This document shows positions 8,879 through 17,795 of a stretch of DNA of 64,000 bases, piece by piece. Under the pieces are notes generated by a model, which saw only the letters and a program-made list of their open reading frames with translations, searched no databases and had not been told where the DNA came from. Location of the stretch: NCBI GenBank assembly GCA_963710615.1, contig CAVQBF010000019.1:62001-126000 (forward strand), given 5' to 3'. Position 1 is the first letter of the stretch. The number at the start of each line of letters is the position of its first letter. Source of the DNA: GCA-2746605 sp963710615 (lineage in GTDB: Bacteria > Bacteroidota > Ignavibacteria > Ignavibacteriales > Melioribacteraceae). The position numbers were made by a program, and so were the translations under genes.

Positions 8879-10213
8879 ATGTTAGAAGATATTACTTTAA
8901 AATTTGAAAAAGCCTTAAAGCAAGTTACAGGTCAAGGTCGTCTTTCAGAAAAAAATATTTCTGATACGCTTAGAGAAATTAGACGTGTTCTTTTAGATGC
9001 TGATGTTAATTATAAAGTTGCTAAAAAATTTATAGATGATGTAAAAGTTAAAGCTCTTGGGCAAGAAGTTCTAGCTTCAGTTAGTCCAGGTCAGCTTATT
9101 ACAAAAATCATTTATGATGAGCTAACTGAATTGATGGGTTCTACGAAGCAAGAATTAAAAATAAATGCTTCTGGGCCAACAATTATATTAATGGTTGGAT
9201 TGCAAGGATCCGGTAAAACAACATTTAGCGGTAAGCTCGCAAAATATCTTACAGATAAAAATAGAAAAGTTCTTTTAACTGCTGCTGATATTTATAGGCC
9301 TGCTGCTATCGATCAATTAAAAATGCTTGGCAAGCAGATCAATGTTCCAGTTTTTAGTATTGATGGAAGCAAAGATGCAGTTAAGATTTCTGAGGAATCT
9401 GTAAAATATGCTAAAGAAAATTCGTTAAATACTGTTATTATAGATACTGCAGGACGTCTGCATGTTGATCAAGATTTAATGGATGAAGTTCTCAGTATTA
9501 AACAGAAAGTAAATCCAACAGAAATACTTTTTGTTGTTGATTCTATGACAGGTCAAGATGCTGTTAACTCTGCGAAAGCATTTAATGATGTTGTAAATTT
9601 TGACGGTGTTGTTCTTTCCAAATTGGATGGTGATTCTAGAGGCGGTTGTGCTTTATCAATTAAAGCTGTAGTTGATAAACCAATTAAATTTGTTAGTTTG
9701 GGTGAAAAACTTGACTCAATAGAGATGTTTTTCCCCGATCGATTAGCATCAAGAATTATTGGTCGAGGCGACGTAATTTCTCTAGTTGAAAAAGCTCAGC
9801 AGCAGTTTGATGACAAAGAAGCTGAGGATTTAGAAAAAAAATTACTTTCAAATAAATTTGACTTTGATGATTTTCTTAAGCAAATTAAGATGATTAAGAA
9901 AATGGGCTCTTTAAAATCATTGATTGGAATGATTCCTGGAGTCAGTTCTGCAGTAAAAAATGCAGATATTGATGATAAACAATTGGTAAAAGTGGAATCA
10001 ATAATACACTCAATGACCAAGGAAGAGCGCGCAAAGCCAAAAATATTAAATGGTAGTAGAAGAAAAAGAATTGCTAGGGGAAGCGGCAATTCAATTCAAG
10101 AAGTAAATCGTCTTATTAAACAATACGGCGAGATGCAAAAAATGATGAAAAAATTTAATTCCAAAGGTGGTAAAAAACTTTTAGGAAATTTTAATAACAT
10201 GAAATTTAATTAA
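8879..10213 (+). CDS. ffh: Signal recognition particle protein Ffh
   Basis: The SRP GTPase binds signal peptides of nascent membrane proteins with 4.5S RNA and docks to FtsY. The 444-residue protein has the N domain, the G domain with P-loop GLQGSGKTT starting at residue 107, DTAGRL at 189 and SKLDGDSRGG near 247, and a methionine-rich M domain with the RNA-binding SRRKRIARGSG motif. It ends in a basic, glycine-containing tail. It starts the ffh-rpsP-khpA-rimM-trmD-rplS order that is conserved in many bacteria. Confidence 0.97.
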   Translation: MLEDITLKFEKALKQVTGQGRLSEKNISDTLREIRRVLLDADVNYKVAKKFIDDVKVKALGQEVLASVSPGQLITKIIYDELTELMGSTKQELKINASGPTIILMVGLQGSGKTTFSGKLAKYLTDKNRKVLLTAADIYRPAAIDQLKMLGKQINVPVFSIDGSKDAVKISEESVKYAKENSLNTVIIDTAGRLHVDQDLMDEVLSIKQKVNPTEILFVVDSMTGQDAVNSAKAFNDVVNFDGVVLSKLDGDSRGGCALSIKAVVDKPIKFVSLGEKLDSIEMFFPDRLASRIIGRGDVISLVEKAQQQFDDKEAEDLEKKLLSNKFDFDDFLKQIKMIKKMGSLKSLIGMIPGVSSAVKNADIDDKQLVKVESIIHSMTKEERAKPKILNGSRRKRIARGSGNSIQEVNRLIKQYGEMQKMMKKFNSKGGKKLLGNFNNMKFN

Positions 10214-10243
10214 TGATAAGAATATATCGGAGGATAATTTAAT

Positions 10244-10738
10244 TTGGCTGTAAAGTTAAGATTACGTAGAATGGGTAAAAAAAGACAACCAATTTATAAA
10301 GTGGTTGCTGCAGATGCTCGTTCACCAAGAGATGGTAAATATATTGAAGCCATTGGATCATACAATCCTAAAACAGATCCGGCTACAATAGAACTAAATG
10401 AAGAAAGAGCTCTGTATTGGTTAGGTTGTGGTGCACAACCAACTGAAACAGTGAAAAATTTATTAAATAAAAAGGGTATTCTGCTAAAGAAAGAGCTTCT
10501 AAAAGAAGGGCTATCGGAAGAAGCAATTTCTGCTAAATTAGAAGAATGGGGCAAAAATAAAGATTCTTTATTAGAAAAAAAGAAAGTTAAAGCCGAGCAA
10601 CAGAAAAAAGAAAAAACTGAGGCTGCTAAGAAAAAACTTGAAGAAGAAAATAAACAGAAAGAAGTTGAAGCAGCAGAAGTAGAGGATACTGCTTCTGAAG
10701 ATGTTTCTGCAGAGGAAGAGAAACCGGAAACTGAATAA
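10244..10738 (+). CDS. rpsP: 30S ribosomal protein S16, with acidic/lysine-rich tail
   Basis: S16 starts at TTG 10244 (AVKLRLRRMGKKRQP), with GGAGG about 10 nt before it. The core of about 85 residues is standard. It is followed by about 75 residues rich in Lys, Glu and Ala, giving 164 residues. Longer S16 tails are common in the Bacteroidota/Chlorobi group, so this is a lineage trait rather than a fusion. Part of the ffh-rplS operon. Confidence 0.96.
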   Translation: MAVKLRLRRMGKKRQPIYKVVAADARSPRDGKYIEAIGSYNPKTDPATIELNEERALYWLGCGAQPTETVKNLLNKKGILLKKELLKEGLSEEAISAKLEEWGKNKDSLLEKKKVKAEQQKKEKTEAAKKKLEEENKQKEVEAAEVEDTASEDVSAEEEKPETE

Positions 10739-10806
10739 ATTCTTTTGCGGAATTTTTCTTGAATTAATTAGTATCCTATTTCTAAAAATAATCTATAGGT
10801 TGACTC

Positions 10807-11040
10807 ATGAAAGAATTCGTTGAGTTTATTGCAAAGCACTTGGTCGATAGCCCCGATGGTGTAAAGATTGAAGAATCTGTACCCAACGATAATACTGTGG
10901 AGTTGCTCCTTAAAGTTAGTTCAGACGATGTCGGCAAGGTTATAGGGAAACAAGGGAAAACCGCTCAAGCTATGAGAACTCTTTTAACAGCAATTGCTGC
11001 AAAAGAGGGGAAAAGAGCAATACTAAAAATATTAGATTAA
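10807..11040 (+). CDS. khpA: KH-domain RNA-binding protein KhpA
   Basis: A 77-residue single KH domain with the GKVIGKQGKTAQAM segment, whose GKQG is the RNA-contacting GxxG loop. KhpA works with KhpB in RNA binding and cell-division control in Gram-positives; in this operon position it is widespread. Located between rpsP and rimM as usual. Confidence 0.92.
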   Translation: MKEFVEFIAKHLVDSPDGVKIEESVPNDNTVELLLKVSSDDVGKVIGKQGKTAQAMRTLLTAIAAKEGKRAILKILD

Positions 11041-11044
11041 TTGA

Positions 11045-11563
11045 TTGAATGATTTTTATTTAATAGCGGAAATTTATGATAATTTTAATTCCGATGGTTC
11101 CGTTGTAATAAAATCCTTCTCTGATTTTTCTGAGCGTTTTTTTGAGCTTAAAAGTGTTTTTATTGATTTTTTTGGTAAAGAAAAAGAGCTGAAAATTGAA
11201 TCAGTCAATGAAATAGATGGTTCATTGAGATTAAAATTTTTTGGATTTAACTCGATTGAAGATATTCAATTTCTAATTGGTAAAAAATTGTATGTAAAAA
11301 AAGATCAGCTTTATAATCTGCCTCTGGATACCTATTATATTCATGATCTAATAGATAGTAAAGTTTATATAGAAAATTTGTTCTTTGGAAAACTGGTCGA
11401 TGTATTAAATTTACCAAGCAATGATGTTTATGTTATTATTAAAAGTGATGGGTCTGAAGTTCTCATCCCTGCAGTTAAAAAATATATTTTAGATTTTAAT
11501 TTGGATGAAAAAAAAATGTATTTAGATCCTGAGTGTAAAAATTTTATTGACGATGAGAATTGA
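11045..11563 (+). CDS. rimM: Ribosome maturation factor RimM
   Basis: RimM assists 30S maturation by binding S19. The 172-residue protein has the N-terminal beta-barrel and the C-terminal PRC-barrel segment (YIHDLIDSKVYIE, then GKLVDVLNLPSNDVYVI). The start is TTG at 11045, 4 nt after khpA; no ATG fits. Sequence conservation is low in the first half, but size and position between khpA and trmD are decisive. It overlaps trmD slightly. Confidence 0.88.
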   Translation: MNDFYLIAEIYDNFNSDGSVVIKSFSDFSERFFELKSVFIDFFGKEKELKIESVNEIDGSLRLKFFGFNSIEDIQFLIGKKLYVKKDQLYNLPLDTYYIHDLIDSKVYIENLFFGKLVDVLNLPSNDVYVIIKSDGSEVLIPAVKKYILDFNLDEKKMYLDPECKNFIDDEN

Positions 11564-12233
11564 TATTATTTCAGCTGTACCGGATTCTTTACAAAGTGTG
11601 ATAAATACAAGTATTGTTAAAAGGGCACAGGATAAAGGAATTGTTGAAATTGTTGTTCATAATCTAAGAGATTATTCTTACAATAAACATAAACAGATTG
11701 ATGATAAACCGTTTGGCGGCGGTCCCGGAATGTTGCTTAAACCGGAACCATTTTTTGAGTGTATTGAAAAGCTTAAAAGTGATAGAGATTATCAACATAT
11801 AATCTTTACAACACCAAAAGGGAAAAAATATGATCAATCAATGGCAAATATGTTTTCTCTCTCAGAAAACTTAATGATAATAGCGGGACATTATAAAGGT
11901 ATTGATGACAGAGTTCGTGAAAAATTTGCAACTGACGAAATCTCAATTGGTAACTTTATTTTAAGTGGCGGTGAATTATTAGCTTTAGTTATTATGGATT
12001 CGGTGGTTCGTTTGCAGCCTGGTGTTATTGGCGATAGTGAATCGATGCTTCATGATTCTTTTATGAATGGTAAACTAATTGAAGCTCCTTATTATACAAG
12101 ACCGGCTGAATATAAGGGTATGAAAGTACCCGACGTTTTATTATCGGGCAACGATAAAGAAATTTCAAATTGGAAAGAAGAACAATCAAAAAGTTTAACA
12201 GAAAAGTGGAAAAAAATAAATAGTTCGGAGTAG
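11553..12233 (+). CDS. trmD: tRNA (guanine-N1)-methyltransferase TrmD
   Basis: TrmD methylates G37 of tRNAs with SAM and prevents frameshifting. Conserved blocks are KPFGGGPGMLLKPEP, GHYKGIDDRVRE and SIGNFILSGGELLALV, which form the trefoil-knot SAM site. I choose ATG 11553 (MRIDIIS) because the family begins this way; a TTG six bases earlier is also in frame. The start overlaps the end of rimM by 11 nt, suggesting translational coupling. Confidence 0.95.
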   Translation: MRIDIISAVPDSLQSVINTSIVKRAQDKGIVEIVVHNLRDYSYNKHKQIDDKPFGGGPGMLLKPEPFFECIEKLKSDRDYQHIIFTTPKGKKYDQSMANMFSLSENLMIIAGHYKGIDDRVREKFATDEISIGNFILSGGELLALVIMDSVVRLQPGVIGDSESMLHDSFMNGKLIEAPYYTRPAEYKGMKVPDVLLSGNDKEISNWKEEQSKSLTEKWKKINSSE

Positions 12234-12235
12234 AA

Positions 12236-12583
12236 ATGGAAAAGGTAAAAGAAATTATAGCGGAGCAGCAACGTACTGATTATCCCGTGTTCAATTCAGG
12301 AGATAGAATCAAGGTTCATGTTCGAGTTATAGAAGGAAACAAAGAAAGAGTTCAGCCTTTCGAGGGTGATGTAATTAGTATAAGAGGCGATGGAAATAAT
12401 AAAACATTTACTGTAAGAAAAATTTCCAGCGGCGTAGGTGTTGAAAGAATATTTCCTTTCAATTCGCCTAAAATTGCTAAAATCGAACTTATTAGGCAAG
12501 GTAAAGTTAGACGAGCAAAGCTCTATTATCTTAGAAATCTTTCGGGCAAGGCAGCGCGAATTAAATCTAAAAATGTAAGGTAG
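12236..12583 (+). CDS. rplS: 50S ribosomal protein L19
   Basis: A 115-residue L19 with the conserved FNSGDRIKVHVRVIEGNKER and FTVRKISSGVGVERIFP regions. It begins 2 nt after trmD and closes the operon; an intrinsic terminator follows within 20 nt. Confidence 0.96.
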   Translation: MEKVKEIIAEQQRTDYPVFNSGDRIKVHVRVIEGNKERVQPFEGDVISIRGDGNNKTFTVRKISSGVGVERIFPFNSPKIAKIELIRQGKVRRAKLYYLRNLSGKAARIKSKNVR

Positions 12584-12600
12584 TTTTTTTAAAAAACTTA

Positions 12601-12627
12601 AGTCCGGTATGCAGCCGGACTTTTTTT
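12601..12627 (+). terminator. Intrinsic terminator after rplS
   Basis: AGTCCGG (12601-12607) pairs with CCGGACT (12615-12621) around a 7-nt loop and runs into a T tract. It ends the ffh-rplS operon. Confidence 0.9.
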
Positions 12628-12647
12628 ATTTTAAATAAAAATGTTTT

Positions 12648-13406
12648 ATGAGACTTATTATTCCAAATAATATTTTTGCTACATTATTTTTACTTTCGAT
12701 AGATGAAAGTGAGAGACCGGAAGTTCTGGTTAAAGATTCTTCTTTGATTGTTTCTGAATTAGAAAATGATGAAAACTCTATTGCTTTAATACCTTCTTTG
12801 GATCTCATTGATAATAGAGAACTTTATGTTTCAAGCAAGTTGGGCTTAGCCTTTGAAGGTTTACTATCTAATACTTATGTTTATTATTTAGAAAATAATT
12901 CCGAAATTAGTAAAGTTTTCCTGAGGGGTGATGTTAGTAAAAATGAGGTTATACTATCCAAGATTATCTTTAGGGAACGCTATAATATTGAACCGGAATT
13001 TTCATTAGATATAAATCAAAGTATTGACGAGGATAAAAATTATTTAGTGACCGGTAGCCAAAATTGGAATAACAATTTTTATAAAATGGGAGTTAGTTTC
13101 AGTGAGCAAATATCGGACATCTTAGAATTTCCTTATGTAAACTTTTTATTTGCTTCAAAAAATGAAAATTTATTGAGAGATTTTAATAAACAATTTGCTG
13201 ATGTAACTAAATCTGTAATTAACAGTTTGGAACCAAACTTGCAAAAAATTGATTTGAGTGATGAGGTGAATAATTTTATCTTAAAAGAAATTCCATTTGT
13301 TTACTTTGATTTTACAGATGCTGAGTCGGAAGGATTAAAGGAATTATTGCAGCTTGCCTATTATCATCAAATATTTGATGATATTTTTAATATTAAATTT
13401 GTATGA
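12648..13406 (+). CDS. Divergent MqnA-like (periplasmic-binding-fold) protein
   Basis: No confident name. The 252-residue protein follows the plan of MqnA/MqnD-type enzymes: an ENSIALIPSLDLI stretch (about residues 42-53) like their LIPS segment, a FLRGDVSKNEVILSKIIFRERY stretch broken here as FLRGDVSKN and ILSKIIFRERY with IEPEF, and EFPYVNFLFAS near residue 160, resembling the GLPFVFAVW segment. MqnA is a chorismate dehydratase of the futalosine menaquinone route. Several usually conserved positions differ, so it may be a non-catalytic relative. It is a single gene, ending inside a terminator shared with the converging serA. Confidence 0.45.
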   Translation: MRLIIPNNIFATLFLLSIDESERPEVLVKDSSLIVSELENDENSIALIPSLDLIDNRELYVSSKLGLAFEGLLSNTYVYYLENNSEISKVFLRGDVSKNEVILSKIIFRERYNIEPEFSLDINQSIDEDKNYLVTGSQNWNNNFYKMGVSFSEQISDILEFPYVNFLFASKNENLLRDFNKQFADVTKSVINSLEPNLQKIDLSDEVNNFILKEIPFVYFDFTDAESEGLKELLQLAYYHQIFDDIFNIKFV

Positions 13407-13433
13407 TGAGCCTAACGACTAGACTCATCATAC
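13401..13433. terminator. Bidirectional terminator between converging genes
   Basis: A perfect 10-bp inverted repeat, GTATGATGAG (13401-13410) with CTCATCATAC (13424-13433), spans the stop of the MqnA-like gene. T-rich sequence follows it on the plus strand and A/T-rich sequence on the other side, so it can stop transcription from both directions. Confidence 0.75.
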
Positions 13434-13444
13434 TTTGTTAACTT

Positions 13445-14365
13445 TTATTTATTCACTTGAAAAGTTGAATTACCATTTTCTATAAATTCAACAATCTGTT
13501 TAATAGCAGCAATTCCAGCGTTAATATTTGCTTCGTCAGTTTGAGCCCCCATTTTTTTAGGTGTAAAATAGCATTGATCTGCAAATTTTTCTAGTAGAGT
13601 TTCAGCATTATCGGGTGCAATATCAGAAGCATATTTAAAATCAGATCTTTCTTCGAATAATTTTATCAGATCATTCTCATCAATAACTTCTTTGCGTGCA
13701 GTATTAACTAATGTAGCTCCACTTGGCATGGAATTTAACAAATCAAAATTTATTGAATTCTTAGTTTGTTCATTTGCTGGAATATGCAATGAAATATATT
13801 CACTATTCTTATATAAATCTTCTGCTGAATCATATACTTTTACACCGTCTTTTTCCATCATATCTTTAGAAATGAAAGGGTCAAATGCAGAAATTTTCAT
13901 TCCAAAACCCTTTGCAATGTTAGCAACTAGTTTACCAACATTACCATAAGCATGAATTCCGAGTGTTTTCCCTTTAAGTTCAGTTCCAGATTTTCCGTTA
14001 AATTTTCCTCTTGCCATATAGATCATCATTCCAATTGAAAGTTCTGCAACTGCGTTAGAGTTTTGTCCAGGCGTGTTCATTACAACAACATTTTTTGCAG
14101 ATGCAGCTTCAAGATCAACATTATCGTATCCAGCGCCGGCTCTGACAACAATCTTTAAATTATTTGTAGCATCAATTACTTCTTTCGTTATTTTATCACT
14201 TCTAATTATTAGAGCATCAACATCTTTAACAGCCTCAAGTAACTGGCTTTTATCTTCATACTTTTCCAGCTTAGCAAATTCATACCCAGCTTTCTCTGTT
14301 ATTTCTTTAATTTGATCTAAAGCTATCGGAGCAAATGGTTTTTCAGTTGCTACTAATACTTTCAT
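13445..14365 (-). CDS. serA: D-3-phosphoglycerate dehydrogenase, Bacteroidota type
   Basis: A 306-residue NAD-dependent D-2-hydroxyacid dehydrogenase without the C-terminal ACT domain. It has the substrate loop VVRAGAGYDNVDL, the shifted Rossmann motif GIHAYGNVGKLVA and the catalytic Arg in NTARKE. Where other family members have the catalytic His in TPHxG, this has Lys270 (TPKKMGAQT), and the expected Glu in DVFxxEP is replaced (DIAPDN). As I recall, this substitution is shared by the Bacteroidota SerA group, so it is a subfamily trait. It would make 3-phosphohydroxypyruvate for serine synthesis. Start ATG 14365 has AGAGG upstream. Last gene of a leftward group after hutU. Confidence 0.8.
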   Translation of the reverse strand: MKVLVATEKPFAPIALDQIKEITEKAGYEFAKLEKYEDKSQLLEAVKDVDALIIRSDKITKEVIDATNNLKIVVRAGAGYDNVDLEAASAKNVVVMNTPGQNSNAVAELSIGMMIYMARGKFNGKSGTELKGKTLGIHAYGNVGKLVANIAKGFGMKISAFDPFISKDMMEKDGVKVYDSAEDLYKNSEYISLHIPANEQTKNSINFDLLNSMPSGATLVNTARKEVIDENDLIKLFEERSDFKYASDIAPDNAETLLEKFADQCYFTPKKMGAQTDEANINAGIAAIKQIVEFIENGNSTFQVNK

Positions 14366-14377
14366 TTCATTTTCCTC

Positions 14378-16036
14378 TTAATTTTTATTAATCAATGGAA
14401 TATTTATATTATGTTTTTTAGCATTATCTATTGCTCTTTTATAACCTGCATCAGAGTGTCTTACAATTCCCATTCCAGGATCGTAAGTTAAAACTCTTTC
14501 TAATCTTTCCTCAGCTTCTTTAGTTCCATCGGCAACTATTACCATTCCAGCGTGAATTGATTTACCAATACCAACTCCACCACCATGATGTACAGAAACC
14601 CAACTTGCTCCGCCGATTGAATTTAAAAGTGCATTGAGTATCGGCCAATCAGCTATTGCATCGCTTCCATCTTTCATTGCTTCAGTTTCTCTGTAGGGCG
14701 AAGCAACCGAACCACAGTCCAGATGATCTCTCCCAATAACTATGGGAGCTTTAACTTTCCCACTTGCAACTAGTTTATTGAAAATTTTTCCCATTTTTGC
14801 ACGCTCTCCGTAACCTAACCAGCATATTCTTGAAGGTAAACCTTGAAAGTGAACTTTTTTCTGAGCTAGTTTAATCCATCTTACAAGAGCCTCATTCTCA
14901 GGGAAAGTTTCTAATATTGCTTTATCAGTTTCATATATGTCATTAGGATCACCCGATAATGCCGCCCATCTAAATGGACCTTTACCATCGCAGAAAAGAG
15001 GACGAATGTATGCTGGTACAAAGCCAGGAAAATCAAATGCATTATCTACACCATTTTCTTTCGCTTCGCCTCTGATATTATTACCATAATCAAATGTTAC
15101 AGCACCTTTTCTCTGCATCTCTAGCATTGCTTTAACATGAGTAACAATTGTTTTTTTAGATTTAGCGATATATTCATCAGGATTTGATTTTCTAAGACTT
15201 AAAGCATCCTTATAAGACATCCCCATTGGTACATATCCGTTAAGAGTATCGTGAGCAGATGTCTGATCTGTTAAGACATCAGGTATAATATTATCAGCAA
15301 TCATCTTGGGAAGAATATCTCCTGCATTACCAACTAACCCAACTGAAAGTGCTTCACCATTCATCTTTGCTTTCAGTACTTTATCAACAGCATGTTCATA
15401 GCTTTCAGTAATAACATCCAAATAACCAGTATCAATTCTTTTCTGAAGTCTTTGCTTGTCAACATCAATGCCTAAGAATGCTGCTCCATTCATTGTTGCA
15501 GCAAGTGGTTGAGCACCTCCCATACCACCAATACCAGCAGTTAATAAGAACTTACCTTTTAAGCTGCCTCCGAAGTGCTGTCTTGCGCACTCTGCAAATG
15601 TTTCGTAAGTACCTTGTAAGATTCCTTGAGTACCTATGTAAATCCAGCTTCCAGCAGTCATCTGGCCGTACATTGTTAAACCGAGTTTTTCAAGTCTTCT
15701 AAATTCATCCCAATTAGCCCAGTCCGGAACCAGCATAGAATTAGAAATAATAACTTTTGGCGCATTTTTATGTGTTGGAAATACAGCTACTGGTTTACCT
15801 GACTGAATAAGAAGTGTTTCATTATCCTCAAGATTTTTTAATGATTCAACAATAGCGTTAAATGATTCCCAATTTCTTGCAGCTTTACCAGATCCACCAT
15901 AAACAATAAGCTCAGAAGGAAGTTCGGCAACTTCCGGGTCTAAATTATTCATTAGCATTCTCATTGCAGCTTCTTGTATCCAGCCTTTGCAACTCAACTC
16001 AGTCCCTTTCGGGGCTTTAATAGTTTTCATCTCCAT
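14378..16036 (-). CDS. hutU: Urocanate hydratase
   Basis: The 552-residue protein matches urocanase over its length: TAGSWIYIGTQGILQGTYETF is broken here as TAGSWIYIG and QGILQGTYETF, then GIGGMGGAQ for NAD binding and RDHLDCGSVASPYRET near the active-site cysteine. It converts urocanate to imidazolone propionate in histidine breakdown. No hutH, hutI or hutG is in the window. It lies between a small unknown gene and serA, 12 nt upstream of serA, on the minus strand. Start at 16036 or two codons later. Confidence 0.95.
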   Translation of the reverse strand: MEMKTIKAPKGTELSCKGWIQEAAMRMLMNNLDPEVAELPSELIVYGGSGKAARNWESFNAIVESLKNLEDNETLLIQSGKPVAVFPTHKNAPKVIISNSMLVPDWANWDEFRRLEKLGLTMYGQMTAGSWIYIGTQGILQGTYETFAECARQHFGGSLKGKFLLTAGIGGMGGAQPLAATMNGAAFLGIDVDKQRLQKRIDTGYLDVITESYEHAVDKVLKAKMNGEALSVGLVGNAGDILPKMIADNIIPDVLTDQTSAHDTLNGYVPMGMSYKDALSLRKSNPDEYIAKSKKTIVTHVKAMLEMQRKGAVTFDYGNNIRGEAKENGVDNAFDFPGFVPAYIRPLFCDGKGPFRWAALSGDPNDIYETDKAILETFPENEALVRWIKLAQKKVHFQGLPSRICWLGYGERAKMGKIFNKLVASGKVKAPIVIGRDHLDCGSVASPYRETEAMKDGSDAIADWPILNALLNSIGGASWVSVHHGGGVGIGKSIHAGMVIVADGTKEAEERLERVLTYDPGMGIVRHSDAGYKRAIDNAKKHNINIPLINKN

Positions 16037-16041
16037 AACAT

Positions 16042-16377
16042 TTAGCTATTTAATTTATAAATTACACTTTGATATTGATTCAGCATATTTTTGTAAAACC
16101 ATTTTGTCAAGAACCAGGCTTTATCAACTTTGGACTGCAGGTGTTTTACATTTTCCTTAAGCTGAAATAAAAGCTTAGTTTTTTCTTCTTTTGTAAGTTT
16201 TACTTTATCTTGATTTGAGTTTAGTTTAGAGATTATGGAATTAAAAATTCTAACCTCTTTAACAAGACGATCATCAGTCTCCATTTGCTTCATGGCTTGC
16301 TTAGCAAAGCTTGAAATTATTTTACTTTCGTTTTTGTCAAACTCAAATTCGTAATTTTGAAATAGTTTTTTCTTCAT
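16042..16377 (-). CDS. Unknown 111-residue helical protein
   Basis: Not recognised. It is charged, rich in Lys, Glu, Asn and Gln, with no signal peptide or membrane helix, and looks wholly alpha-helical. It sits between add (3 nt upstream) and hutU (5 nt downstream) on the same strand, so it is expressed with them. The tight packing supports it being a real gene. Function unknown. Confidence 0.7.
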   Translation of the reverse strand: MKKKLFQNYEFEFDKNESKIISSFAKQAMKQMETDDRLVKEVRIFNSIISKLNSNQDKVKLTKEEKTKLLFQLKENVKHLQSKVDKAWFLTKWFYKNMLNQYQSVIYKLNS

Positions 16378-16380
16378 AAT

Positions 16381-17469
16381 TTAGTTCTTTAATGATAATA
16401 ATTTTTCTCTAATATTTTGAAATCCAGGTTTAATGATATCATAAATTATTTTTAATCTCTCTTCGTAAGGTATAAATGCTGATTTCATAGCGTTAATATT
16501 AAGTCTTTCAATATCATCTAGACTTATACCAAAAAGCTCTGCAGCAGTCAGATATTCCTTTGTTAAAGTTGTATCACTCATTAACCTATCATCTGTATTT
16601 AGAAAAACTCTAAACTTCTTTTTATAAAAAATCCCAAATGGATGATTCTCCAAACTATCAATAGCTCCTGTATGAACATTACTTAGCAAACAAATTTCCA
16701 GTGGCAATCTCTTATCCAGAACATACTGAGACAGTTCGCCTAATGAAACAGCATCTCCATTTTTGTCTAGAACTACATCTTCAAGTAATCGAGTGGCATG
16801 TCCAATTCTGTGTGCGCCACAAAATTGAATTGCTTGCCAAATTGATTCTTTTCCAAATGCCTCTCCTGCATGAATTGTAATATTAAAATTTTCTCTCTGA
16901 ATAAATTGAAATGCCTCTAAATGATCTTTTGGAGGATATCCGCCCTCTTCTCCAGCGAGATCAAAACCAACAACGCCCTTATTTCTGAAATTAACGGCAA
17001 GTTCAGCAATTTCGAGAGAATTTTTCATATTTCTCATACCACATAAAATTAAACCAAACTGAACACCAAAATCTTCTCTTCCTCTTTCAAGCCCATTTAA
17101 AACAGCTGTGATAACATCATCATAATGTAATTTCTTTTCTAAGTGTAAAACAGGGGCAAATCTTGTTTCAACATAGCAAATACCATCATTCTTCATATCT
17201 TCCATCATTTCATAAGCAATTCTCTCTAAAGAATCTTTATTCTGCATAAGAGCACAAGTATGTTCAAACCCCTGTAAATATTCAATAAGATTTCCTTTGT
17301 TGGCTCCTCTATGAAACCATTCAGCAAGTTCTGTGGGATCTGTTGTTGGGAGTTTTTTATAATTTTGTTTTTCAGCAAGCTCTATTATGGTTTGCGGTCG
17401 TAATCCACCATCAAGGTGATCGTGTAAAAGCACTTTTGGTACTTCTTTGATAATATCTTCAGTAGTCAT
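16381..17469 (-). CDS. add: Adenosine deaminase family protein
   Basis: A 362-residue amidohydrolase of the adenosine/adenine deaminase group. The metal-binding HxH is HDH in VLLHDHLDG (His16, His18), the third ligand is in TIHAGEA near residue 200, the GAHRIGHATR helix follows, and the last Asp pair is in LNTDDR near 293. It should deaminate adenosine or deoxyadenosine to inosine in purine salvage. First gene of the leftward group add-unknown-hutU-serA. Substrate choice between adenosine and adenine is not certain, but the size fits adenosine. Confidence 0.88.
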   Translation of the reverse strand: MTTEDIIKEVPKVLLHDHLDGGLRPQTIIELAEKQNYKKLPTTDPTELAEWFHRGANKGNLIEYLQGFEHTCALMQNKDSLERIAYEMMEDMKNDGICYVETRFAPVLHLEKKLHYDDVITAVLNGLERGREDFGVQFGLILCGMRNMKNSLEIAELAVNFRNKGVVGFDLAGEEGGYPPKDHLEAFQFIQRENFNITIHAGEAFGKESIWQAIQFCGAHRIGHATRLLEDVVLDKNGDAVSLGELSQYVLDKRLPLEICLLSNVHTGAIDSLENHPFGIFYKKKFRVFLNTDDRLMSDTTLTKEYLTAAELFGISLDDIERLNINAMKSAFIPYEERLKIIYDIIKPGFQNIREKLLSLKN

Positions 17470-17795
17470 TTTTTACCTTTTTTTTATAGGATAAAAATAT
17501 TCTTTTTAGTTCCTAAAAGCAATTTTACAAAGTAATATCAACTTTGATCAGCCAACAATTTATTTTACTGAAATAATGCGATGATTCCCGTTGGGAAAGA
17601 GGCAAGTTTTTATTTAAATAATCAAGCTTTTATTTTCTTTTTCACTATTTATTTTTTGAATAATAAAGCATAAGAGTTAATTTTATTTTAGTTTTACAAA
17701 GTAAATTTATGATAATACCTTATGAAAGTTCGCTGAACTTTAGTAAATTTTAAGAATAAATTTCATATATTTTTATAAACAAGAGTGAGGTACTA
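17470..17795. other. Intergenic region between divergent add and TPR gene
   Basis: About 326 nt of AT-rich sequence with no open reading frame worth calling. It must hold promoters for both divergent genes, but I cannot assign them firmly. It contains a perfect inverted repeat at 17725-17741 listed separately. Confidence 0.5.
17725..17741. promoter_or_regulatory. Short palindrome upstream of the TPR lipoprotein gene
   Basis: AAAGTTC (17725-17731) and GAACTTT (17735-17741) form a perfect 7-bp inverted repeat with a 3-nt spacer, 54 nt before the ATG at 17796. It could be an operator; no T-run follows, so it is not a terminator. Confidence 0.35.

Noticed and set aside
10737..10757. Terminator after rpsP
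   Set aside because: AAATTC/GAATTT with a few Ts forms only a weak 6-bp AT stem inside a conserved operon; not convincing.
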